Source: an uncultured Chlorobiaceae bacterium
GTDB taxonomy: Bacteria > Bacteroidota > Chlorobiia > Chlorobiales > Chlorobiaceae
Assembly (NCBI GenBank): GCA_903838095.1
Contig: CAILXE010000105.1
Location: 1 to 13,442 of the forward strand
Length of the DNA stretch: 13,442 nucleotides
Direction: 5' to 3'
In this document: positions 8,077 through 13,442 of the stretch, piece by piece
How the letters are laid out: every line of letters starts with the position of its first letter
Position numbering within the stretch: position 1 is the stretch's first letter
Position numbers and translations under genes: made by a program
The notes under the pieces: model-generated
What the model was told of the DNA's origin: nothing
Databases searched by the model: none
Seen by the model: only the letters and a program-made list of their open reading frames with translations

Positions 8077-8421
8077 AGGGAAATGCAAGTGATAATATAG
8101 GTAACGATTTTGAATAGTTGCGGTTGTTGGGTGGTCTCGGATAGTTTTTTAAAGGTGACCAACAGAGTCCTGCACCGAATTGCACGACCATTTCTGGCAA
8201 AACGCTTACCATTGAAAAGATCAGCAGATTTTGCTTCTTTAACCTTCATAACGTATTATGCCAATAATATAAAACACTGCATTACAACCTGCAGAACATG
8301 ACCTTTGAAGCCTCAGCATTTCTTGAATTATCTCTCCCCATGGCACTGGAACCGGAGATTGTTGACCTGAGTGCAGCACTCTCATCGCCGAGACATTACT
8401 TCTCACCCTTTTTCCCGGTTT

Positions 8422-8440
8422 CACCCCATGAGCGCACAGA
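8422..8440 (+). repeat. Left 19-bp direct repeat, degenerate copy of the mnmA start
   Basis: CACCCCATGAGCGCACAGA here is identical to 9868-9886 at the true mnmA start. After the exact match the two copies remain related for about 20 bases: MSAQTKIFIGEF here against MSAQKKVLVGIS in mnmA, with a one-base shift in the DNA. They then diverge. The DNA between the two repeats is just the AlbA_2 gene with its upstream region. Confidence 0.8.
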
Positions 8441-8521
8441 CAAAAATTTTTATCGGTGAATTCAAGAGAGCGTTAGTGTGTATATGCAGTCAAAAACCGT
8501 ACAAGCTCAAGTGACTTCTCT

Positions 8522-9862
8522 ATGACTAAAGAAAATCAGCATATCGAATGGAAAGAGTCTTGGCGAGACGAGTATTTGAAATGGATTTGCGGTTTTGCAA
8601 ATGCTGAGGGTGGAGTACTGGTTCTTGGCAAGAATGATAAAGGATTGCTGGTTGGACTTAGTAATGCCCAGCAGTTAATAGAAGTTATTCCAAATAAGGT
8701 TCGAGATATTCTTGGCATTATTGTCAAGGTGAATTTGCGTGAAGAGTCAGGAGAGGAATTTCTTGAGATTGTTGTTGAGCCTTATCCATATCCTGTAAGT
8801 TATAAGGGTGAATATCATTACCGTAGCGGCAGCACAAAGCAGGAACTTAAAGGAGCGGCTCTTGATCGGTTTTTATTACAGCGACAGGGACGACATTGGG
8901 ATGGCGTGCCTTTACCCTATGTTTCAATAACCGATCTGGATGATAAAGCGCTGCTGACCTTTCGAAAGCAAGCATTAAAAAGTCAACGATTGCTGCCTGA
9001 AATTATCGATGAATCCAACGACGTGCTCCTTGATAAGCTTCATTTATTTGATGGAGCTTATCTTAAAAGAGCGACGACCTTGTTGTTTCATCCTGACCCT
9101 GAGCGCTTTATTACTGGTGCTTATCTGAAAATTGGATTTTTTGAAACAAACGCTCATGTACGCTATCAGGATGAAGTGCATGGCAACCTTTTTTCTCAAG
9201 TAGGTCAAACAATAGAACTGATTAAAAATAAATATCTTAAAGCGTTCATTTCGTATGAAGGGCTTCAGCGAATTGAGAGCTATCCTATACCGGAACCTGC
9301 ATTACGTGAGGCCATTTTAAATGCTGTTGTTCATAAAGATTACGCAAGCGCTATTCCTCTTCAGATTAGTGTCTATGGCGATAAGTTGATGATTTGGAAT
9401 CCGGGCCAGCTTCCTGCTACCTGGACGGTTGAAAAGTTGTTTAAGAAACATGCTTCGCAACCTTTTAATCCTGATATTGCAAATGCTTTTTTTCGTGCAG
9501 GATTAATTGAAGCATGGGGGCGAGGTATTGAACGGATGATTGAGGCTTGTGATAGAGAAGGAGTTCCTGCGCCACAGTTTAGCTGTGAGCAAACAGGTTT
9601 ATGGACAATTTTTCATTTTTCGCCCGAACATGCTTTAGTGAAAACTACCCAAGAAACTACCCAAGAAACTACCCAAGAAACTACCCAAGAAAAAATTCTT
9701 GCTTTGCTCCGGGAAAAGCCATCATGTACGCAAAAAGAGCTTGCATTTAAAATTGGTATCAGCACAAATGGTGTAAAATACCATATAGGGAAACTCAAAT
9801 CCGAAGGAATTATTCGGCACATTGGAGCTACAAAAACAGGCTATTGGGAAATCGTAAATTGA
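8522..9862 (+). CDS. AlbA_2 (Schlafen-like) ATP-binding regulator with C-terminal winged helix
   Basis: This 446-residue protein is of the family often named RecG-like or 'putative DNA-binding domain'. Residues 4-115 form an AlbA_2 domain (IEWKESW, ICGFANAEGGVLVLGKNDKG, HYRSGSTKQEL). Residues about 255-365 form a GHKL-type ATPase domain (HATPase_c_4) with the N-box REAILNAVVHKDY (R262, E263, N267, H271, D273) and later GRGIERMIEAC. Residues 375-390 are four exact TTQE repeats. Residues 392-445 form a winged helix (TQKELAFKIGISTNGVKYHI). Members are thought to be transcriptional regulators, and AlbA_2 is the bacterial version of the Schlafen core. Some such proteins occur in defence contexts, but nothing here proves that role. 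The gene is visibly AT-richer than mnmA, stands alone, and lies between 19-bp direct repeats, all suggesting transfer. ATG 8522 follows directly on AT-rich DNA. Confidence 0.9.
   Translation: MTKENQHIEWKESWRDEYLKWICGFANAEGGVLVLGKNDKGLLVGLSNAQQLIEVIPNKVRDILGIIVKVNLREESGEEFLEIVVEPYPYPVSYKGEYHYRSGSTKQELKGAALDRFLLQRQGRHWDGVPLPYVSITDLDDKALLTFRKQALKSQRLLPEIIDESNDVLLDKLHLFDGAYLKRATTLLFHPDPERFITGAYLKIGFFETNAHVRYQDEVHGNLFSQVGQTIELIKNKYLKAFISYEGLQRIESYPIPEPALREAILNAVVHKDYASAIPLQISVYGDKLMIWNPGQLPATWTVEKLFKKHASQPFNPDIANAFFRAGLIEAWGRGIERMIEACDREGVPAPQFSCEQTGLWTIFHFSPEHALVKTTQETTQETTQETTQEKILALLREKPSCTQKELAFKIGISTNGVKYHIGKLKSEGIIRHIGATKTGYWEIVN
9644..9691 (+). repeat. Four perfect tandem copies of a 12-bp repeat (TTQE linker)
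   Basis: ACTACCCAAGAA occurs four times in a row without a mismatch, in frame with the AlbA_2 gene, and encodes (Thr-Thr-Gln-Glu)4 between the ATPase domain and the winged helix. Exact 12-bp units can gain or lose copies by slippage while keeping the frame, so linker length is probably variable between strains. Confidence 0.95.
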
Positions 9863-9867
9863 TACTG

Positions 9868-9886
9868 CACCCCATGAGCGCACAGA
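9868..9886 (+). repeat. Right 19-bp direct repeat spanning the mnmA start codon
   Basis: CACCCCATGAGCGCACAGA includes the mnmA initiation codon and begins 5 bases after the AlbA_2 stop codon (9860-9862). It is identical to 8422-8440. The unit between the two repeats is 1427 bp. Confidence 0.85.
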
Positions 9887-10959
9887 AAAAAGTTCTTGTC
9901 GGTATTTCGGGCGGGGTTGACTCTGCTGTGACAGCGTGCCTGCTTTTGAAGCAGGGCTATCAGGTGACTGGCCTGAACATCAAGGTGCTCGACTCTTTGG
10001 ATGAAAACCCTTCGATTCAGCCTTCTCCGCTTGTGATCAGCGACCATCCTGATTTTCAGATCCCGGTCTATACCCTGAACCTCAGCAGCAAGTTCAGAAG
10101 TGATGTTATCAGCTATTTTCATGATGACTATCTTGGAGGAAGAACGCCAAACCCCTGCATGGTCTGCAATAAAAAAATCAAGTGGTTCGGACTTTTTGAG
10201 GGGGCTAAGATGCTTGACGCGGAGTTTGTTGCTACCGGCCATTTTGCCTCAACATCTTTCAGCGAAGGACGATACCGGCTTTACAAGGGGGTTGATCCGC
10301 AGAAAGACCAGAGCTATTTCCTCTGGATGCTCTCCCAGAGCGATTTGGCGAAAACCATTCTGCCGCTTGGCGAACTGACCAAGCCGGAAGTTCGCGCGCT
10401 GGCCCACACTTTTGGTGTCAGGGCGGCTGAAAAAAAGGAGAGCCAGGAGATATGCTTTGTTCCGCAGGATGATTATTGCAGTTACCTTGCCAACGCCATT
10501 CCCGGGCTTGCTGAAAAGGTGGCGAACGGTGACATTGTTGATGAAAACGGACAGGTTATCGGACAGCACCGGGGCTATCCGTTCTACACGATCGGCCAGC
10601 GACGCGGACTTGGCGTTTCAGCCAAAGTGCCTCTGTACGTCACAGGGCTTGATTCAGAACACAACCGTATTCATGTCGGCAAAAAATCTGCGCTTGAAAG
10701 CCGCCGTCTGCTGGCCTGCGGTCTCAACTGGATTGGCATTGAATCGCTGCAAAGCCCAATAGAGGCGCTCGGAAAAATCAGGTATCGTGACAGGGAAACT
10801 GCCTGCACCATTGAACCTGTTGATAATGATACGGTATCCGTATCTTTCGCTTCACCAAAAAGCGCCATTGCATCCGGTCAGGCGGCGGTTTTTTACCGCA
10901 ATACTGAAGTGCTGGGCGGCGGGTTTATTGCTCATGTTATTCAAGAATCTCAACCATAA
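9874..10959 (+). CDS. mnmA: tRNA-specific 2-thiouridylase MnmA
   Basis: This 361-residue protein of the MnmA/TrmU family adds sulfur to C2 of U34 in the anticodon of tRNA-Lys, -Glu and -Gln. The PP-loop GISGGVDSAV (10-19) binds ATP to adenylate the uridine. GGRTPNPCMVCNKKIKW supplies the catalytic Cys (C98, equivalent to E. coli C102, next to C95), and QEICFVP supplies the second, C194. ATGHFA and KDQSYFLW are further family motifs. The segment between residues 37 and 65 is unlike E. coli MnmA (no C..D..DA..VA helix) though similar in length. ATG 9874 is chosen since the family starts a few residues before the PP-loop; an upstream in-frame TTG at 9844 lies inside the AlbA_2 gene. The esterase gene follows after 15 bases. 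Confidence 0.95.
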   Translation: MSAQKKVLVGISGGVDSAVTACLLLKQGYQVTGLNIKVLDSLDENPSIQPSPLVISDHPDFQIPVYTLNLSSKFRSDVISYFHDDYLGGRTPNPCMVCNKKIKWFGLFEGAKMLDAEFVATGHFASTSFSEGRYRLYKGVDPQKDQSYFLWMLSQSDLAKTILPLGELTKPEVRALAHTFGVRAAEKKESQEICFVPQDDYCSYLANAIPGLAEKVANGDIVDENGQVIGQHRGYPFYTIGQRRGLGVSAKVPLYVTGLDSEHNRIHVGKKSALESRRLLACGLNWIGIESLQSPIEALGKIRYRDRETACTIEPVDNDTVSVSFASPKSAIASGQAAVFYRNTEVLGGGFIAHVIQESQP

Positions 10960-10974
10960 CTTTATTCTGCCACT

Positions 10975-11637
10975 ATGCTTCAACGAAGACATCTTTCACT
11001 TACTTTTCTGGATCTTGCCCCAGCCGCCCCTGAAAATGCTCCGCTCATGATGTTGCTGCACGGCTACGGCAGCAATGAAAAAGATTTGATTCAGCTTGCG
11101 CCGATGCTGCATCGCGGGCTCCGATACATCAGCGTTCGCGCACCACACACCCTTGATTTGGGAATGTTCGGGTGGTTCCCTCTCAGCTTTACTCCAACCG
11201 GCATTACTGTTGACTACAATGCCGCAGATGAGGCTCGCCTGCAATTCATCAGCTTTGTCAAGGATATTATTGCAGAATACAAACCTGCCGGCAACAGGGT
11301 TTTTCTGATGGGATTCAGCCAGGGAGCAGTGATGAGTTACATGACGGCCTTCAGTGAACCGGAATTGCTTCACGGGGTTATTGCCTGCTCTGGACAGTTG
11401 CCTGACATGCGTCCGAAAGATGACAACAGCATAAAAGAACTTCCTTTTCTTGTGCTGCATGGAATTTATGACGATATCCTTCCGATCGCGAAAGGTCGAG
11501 CTGCAAAAGAATGGCTGGAACAGCGTGTCAATGATCTCACCTATCGAGAATATCCGATAGCGCACCAGATCGCCGACAGCGGCATAGAACTGATCCACTC
11601 CTGGCTCGAAAAAAGGGTGCCGGAATCTCTGGAATAA
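10975..11637 (+). CDS. Phospholipase/carboxylesterase family alpha/beta hydrolase
   Basis: This 220-residue cytosolic alpha/beta hydrolase belongs to the acyl-protein thioesterase/carboxylesterase group. LLHGYGSNEKDL (27-38) is the oxyanion-hole loop. GFSQGA holds the nucleophile S115, HGIYDDILP holds the acid D166, and YPIAHQI holds H197. The order and spacing of the triad are intact, and no signal peptide is present. Relatives hydrolyse short-chain esters or lysophospholipids; the real substrate is unknown. ATG 10975 lies 15 bases after the mnmA stop, so the two may share a transcript. Confidence 0.9.
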   Translation: MLQRRHLSLTFLDLAPAAPENAPLMMLLHGYGSNEKDLIQLAPMLHRGLRYISVRAPHTLDLGMFGWFPLSFTPTGITVDYNAADEARLQFISFVKDIIAEYKPAGNRVFLMGFSQGAVMSYMTAFSEPELLHGVIACSGQLPDMRPKDDNSIKELPFLVLHGIYDDILPIAKGRAAKEWLEQRVNDLTYREYPIAHQIADSGIELIHSWLEKRVPESLE

Positions 11638-11731
11638 CAGCTCATTGCGCTTCCTGCCTGTTTCAGAAGCAATACCTGACTTGTTTCGTCTGTTTGAGCC
11701 ATTACGGACGTACAATCTTTTGGCCCAAAAG

Positions 11732-11785
11732 AATACACCCTATACACAAAAAACATCATATACACCGAACACACAAGACACACCT
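11732..11785. repeat. 9-bp iteron array A, about six units
   Basis: Read in 9-base steps the DNA gives AATACACCC, TATACACAA, AAAACATCA, TATACACCG, AACACACAA, GACACACCT. The core ATACAC (or ACACAC) recurs every 9 bases with variable flanking bases. It lies about 200 bases upstream of the ParA-like gene. Confidence 0.7.
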
Positions 11786-11927
11786 CCCCTACCTGTTTCC
11801 ATCAGATTTTCCAACTTTTTCTTTTGAAATAATGCACATTCTTGATGTTTATTATTCTTCTTTGCCTATATTTTTACAATAATTACTCCATTTCTGCAAC
11901 AAGATTAATGAACGGCTGGTTTCTAAA

Positions 11928-11981
11928 CTATACGCAGGATACATCATATACACCTAATACACAGGACACATAAAACACACA
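11928..11981. repeat. 9-bp iteron array B, six units ending at the parA start
   Basis: Nine-base steps give CTATACGCA, GGATACATC, ATATACACC, TAATACACA, GGACACATA, AAACACACA. The array ends two bases before the ATG at 11984, so a protein bound here would cover the start of the operon. The core and period are the same as in arrays A and C. There is no Shine-Dalgarno sequence in this leader. Confidence 0.75.
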
Positions 11982-11983
11982 TA

Positions 11984-12748
11984 ATGCGAATTATCACGAT
12001 AGCCCTTCAAAAGGGAGGAACAGGCAAAAGTACCACTGCCCACGCCCTGGGGCAGGGGCTGCAGCAACAAGGATTCAGGGTATTGTTTGTAGACGTTGAC
12101 CCACAAGGAAACCTTTCCTCTACGATGGCAGCCGAAGCAGGGAGACCAACTGCCTATGATGTGCTGACCAAAAAGACAACAGCACAAGAGGCAACACAGC
12201 AAACCGCACAGGGTGCGATTATTCCTGCCAGTCCGCAACTTTCAGGCGCCGACCTTGAAATAACCCAGACAGGAAAAGAGTACCGTTTGAAAGAGGCTCT
12301 CAGGCCCATCCGGAACAAATACGATTTCTGCATCATCGACACACCGCCAGCTCTCGGAACCTTGACCATAAACGCCCTGACTGCTGCAACAGAAGTCATC
12401 ATTCCGGTACAGGCCGACACCTACAGCATCCATGGTATCACACAGCTCTACAGCACCATCAGTGCCGTCAAAGAGTATTGCAACTCCGACCTGAGAGTCG
12501 AAGGCATCCTGATTACACGCTATAACAACCGCACCATCCTGAGCCGTGATCTGGCAGACATTATTGATTCAACCGCACAACAATTGGGCACAAAACTCTT
12601 CAAGACAACAATCAGGGAAGGAATTGCCATCAAGGAAGCTCAAGCAAGGCGCGAACCTCTTTACAGTTATGCACCAGCCAGCAACCCGGCAAAGGATTAT
12701 CAGGACTTTATTGTGGAATACCTGCAAGCGACAAAAGGGGCGAAGTAA
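11984..12748 (+). CDS. ParA-family partition ATPase, plasmid-like
   Basis: This 254-residue deviant Walker ATPase has QKGGTGKSTT (K10 signature Lys, K15 P-loop Lys), Walker A' FVDVDPQGN (D38, D40) and Walker B IIDTPP (D119). It lacks an N-terminal helix-turn-helix, so it is of the short type (as in type Ib, ParA/ParF/delta systems), which does not itself bind its operator through an HTH. ATP-bound dimers of this family coat the nucleoid and move cargo through an adaptor protein. The stop is two bases before the next ATG, so it is co-transcribed and probably translationally coupled with the small RHH gene. It differs clearly from the chromosomal ParA at 1-221. Regulation through the iteron arrays upstream is inferred. 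A non-partition role, positioning another cargo, is possible. Confidence 0.9.
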   Translation: MRIITIALQKGGTGKSTTAHALGQGLQQQGFRVLFVDVDPQGNLSSTMAAEAGRPTAYDVLTKKTTAQEATQQTAQGAIIPASPQLSGADLEITQTGKEYRLKEALRPIRNKYDFCIIDTPPALGTLTINALTAATEVIIPVQADTYSIHGITQLYSTISAVKEYCNSDLRVEGILITRYNNRTILSRDLADIIDSTAQQLGTKLFKTTIREGIAIKEAQARREPLYSYAPASNPAKDYQDFIVEYLQATKGAK

Positions 12749-12750
12749 CA

Positions 12751-13095
12751 ATGGCAAAAAAAACCTTCAAGGACATCAATCCAGCCACAGCATTTATCAG
12801 TAGTGCGCAGGCCGAAAGAGATACATCTCATACACAACATACATCAAACACAGCAAATACAAGATATACAGGGAACACGCCGTATACACATAAAGAAAAT
12901 ACGGCCGAACATAAAACCAAACGCGTCAATTTAGTCATACAACCATCTGTTTTTGAAGACTTTACAAAAATCGCCCACATGAAACGCCGAAGCTTCAACG
13001 ATCTTTTTAACAAGGTCATAGCAGAATACATCGAAAAAGAAGCCGACACTATCCGGGATTACAACAAAACATTTGGAGAGCCTTCATCTTTTTAA
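12751..13095 (+). CDS. Small ribbon-helix-helix DNA-binding adaptor (ParB-like) with Thr-repeat linker
   Basis: This 114-residue protein begins with a basic N-terminal segment MAKKTFKDINPATAFIS (1-17), where small ParB analogues usually carry their ParA-stimulating peptide. Residues 23-46 form a low-complexity linker with Thr at every third position (HTQHTSNTANTRYTGNTPYT). The C-terminal part, KRVNLVIQPSVFEDFTKIAH then KRRSFNDLFNKVIAEYIEKE (57-97), fits a ribbon-helix-helix: a beta strand RVNLVI, then helices about 65-77 and 80-97. The order is that of adaptor proteins working with short ParA ATPases. The linker is encoded by a 9-bp iteron array like those upstream of parA. DNA binding and a partition role are inferred from fold and context; the exact family is not recognised by name. 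Confidence 0.8.
   Translation: MAKKTFKDINPATAFISSAQAERDTSHTQHTSNTANTRYTGNTPYTHKENTAEHKTKRVNLVIQPSVFEDFTKIAHMKRRSFNDLFNKVIAEYIEKEADTIRDYNKTFGEPSSF
12818..12889 (+). repeat. 9-bp iteron array C inside the RHH coding sequence, eight units
   Basis: Nine-base steps give GAGATACAT, CTCATACAC, AACATACAT, CAAACACAG, CAAATACAA, GATATACAG, GGAACACGC, CGTATACAC. The core ATACA/ACACA recurs in every unit. In the reading frame each unit gives two variable residues and a Thr (ACA in seven units, ACG in one), so the same DNA is both linker-coding and iteron. Confidence 0.8.
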
Positions 13096-13179
13096 CCGGC
13101 GCAAAACTATTCACAAACCGCTTCAGAAAAACCTTTCCGCTTTTACTCATCGAAGCATAAAACAGATGATGAGCGCCGG
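13096..13179 (+). promoter_or_regulatory. Possible structured leader upstream of metH
   Basis: CCGGCGC (13096-13102) pairs exactly with GCGCCGG (13173-13179). Inside, CTCATC (13146-13151) can pair with GATGAG (13168-13173), next to the outer stem. This could form a folded RNA 70-150 bases before metH, or a terminator of the parA operon, although no T-run follows at once. No cobalamin or SAM riboswitch box is recognisable, so it is a weak candidate. The rest up to 13248 shows nothing further. Confidence 0.3.
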
Positions 13180-13248
13180 CTGAACGAACGTATTTGCCAG
13201 TGTTATCCGTATATTCTCTTTTTTTTAATCACTGCCATGCTTTAACGA

Positions 13249-13442
13249 ATGAAAAACACATTTTTAAGCCTGCTGGAAAAGCGCATTCTTGTGCTTGACG
13301 GTGCAATGGGCACCATGATCCAGCGTCATAAATTGAAAGAAGAGGATTACCGGGGTGAACGGTTCGCCTCTCACTCACATCCGCTTCTTGGAAACAATGA
13401 TATGCTTGTGTTGACGCAACCGGAGATTATCTATGCCCTCCA
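13249..13442 (+). CDS. metH: Cobalamin-dependent methionine synthase MetH, N-terminal 64 codons
   Basis: ATG 13249 opens [20 protein letters not shown], then [20 protein letters not shown] and [20 protein letters not shown], running off the right edge. [12 protein letters not shown] and the [13 protein letters not shown] block are the beginning of the homocysteine S-methyltransferase barrel at the N-terminus of MetH. The zinc-ligand cysteines and the folate, cobalamin and activation domains lie beyond the window. MetH transfers a methyl group from methyltetrahydrofolate to homocysteine. A shorter homocysteine methyltransferase cannot be excluded from 64 residues, but the spacing of motifs fits MetH best. 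Confidence 0.88.
   Translation, partial: MKNTFLSLLEKRILVLDGAMGTMIQRHKLKEEDYRGERFASHSHPLLGNNDMLVLTQPEIIYAL

Larger units (their letters stand above)
8014..8521. other. 508-bp intergenic region between the methyltransferase and the AlbA_2 gene
   Basis: This stretch holds no convincing gene. It contains a perfect hairpin (8056-8076) just upstream of the methyltransferase start. It also has a small plus-strand frame of 53 codons (8298-8459, beginning MTFEASAFLELSLPMALEPE) that I cannot assign. That frame runs into a partial copy of the mnmA start (8422-8459). The AT-rich segment 8460-8521 must contain the promoter of the AlbA_2 gene. The 53-codon frame might be the remnant of whatever preceded mnmA before the insertion. 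Confidence 0.5.
11638..11983. other. 346-bp leader between the esterase and the ParA-like gene
   Basis: No gene is supported here. The region holds two arrays of a 9-bp repeat (11732-11785 and 11928-11981) separated by about 140 AT-rich bases. That spacer includes a plausible -10 (TACAAT, 11875-11880) without a strong -35. Short plus-strand frames across it mimic the Thr-rich repeat peptide of the downstream RHH gene only because the DNA repeat has a 9-base period. Confidence 0.6.

Noticed and set aside
7941..8249. Minus-strand frame of 102 codons overlapping the methyltransferase start
   Set aside because: It overlaps the well-supported methyltransferase in another frame and has no recognisable motif.
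9844..9873. TTG start giving MnmA ten extra residues
   Set aside because: It lies inside the AlbA_2 coding sequence, and ATG 9874 matches the family start and is preserved in the left 19-bp repeat.
11645..11827. Small plus-strand frame reading a Thr-rich peptide like the RHH linker
   Set aside because: The likeness follows from the shared 9-bp DNA repeat; there is no fold, no Shine-Dalgarno sequence and no partner motif.
11732..11981. Short repeat clusters considered as a CRISPR array
   Set aside because: Units are 9 bases, degenerate and contiguous, with no 25-40 base repeats or unique spacers and no cas genes.
13190..13210. GCCAGTG upstream of metH as a cobalamin riboswitch B12 box
   Set aside because: It differs from the GCCACTG core and the other conserved boxes are missing.

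Overview
The window looks like a chromosomal segment of a green sulfur bacterium (Chlorobiaceae). This is inferred from the set of proteins (MgtE, an ETF-quinone oxidoreductase, the MnmA type, cobalamin-dependent MetH), from weak Shine-Dalgarno signals, and from moderate GC in the core genes. No search was run, so the assignment is tentative.

Layout. (1) 1-4087 is core: the 5' end of a chromosomal ParA/Soj ATPase on the minus strand, then divergent plus-strand genes for a 3-methyladenine DNA glycosylase, the Mg2+ channel MgtE and ETF-QO. (2) 4088-8013 is an accessory and decay zone. It holds a perfect palindrome, a MNT nucleotidyltransferase/HEPN pair whose HEPN partner is shortened, a possible small minus-strand gene, a decayed copy of the ETF-QO 3' end that has lost its iron-sulfur cysteines, an IS1380-family element (5431-7184) with a frameshifted transposase, and the 5' third of a type III-like DNA methyltransferase cut off by that element. 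(3) 8014-9867 holds an intergenic stretch with a perfect hairpin, then a solitary AlbA_2/Schlafen-like ATP-binding regulator. That gene sits between two exact 19-bp copies of the mnmA start region. (4) 9874-11637 is core again: mnmA and a carboxylesterase. (5) 11638-13095 is a ParA-like ATPase plus small ribbon-helix-helix protein cassette. It carries three arrays of a 9-bp repeat with core ATACAC: two upstream, one of them ending at the parA start codon, and one written inside the RHH coding sequence, where it encodes a Thr-every-third-residue linker. (6) The window ends in the first 64 codons of metH.

How the parts fit together. The core genes look unrelated in function and simply adjacent. 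The most interesting unit is the ParA/RHH cassette, which has the parts of a plasmid-type partition system: an ATPase, a small DNA-binding adaptor, and iterated sites that could be both centromere and operator. Part of the putative centromere is also protein-coding. A second theme is that two accessory modules (MNT/HEPN and the AlbA_2 gene) are each bracketed by a housekeeping gene terminus and a degenerate copy of that same terminus. This hints that they entered by a process that duplicates gene ends.
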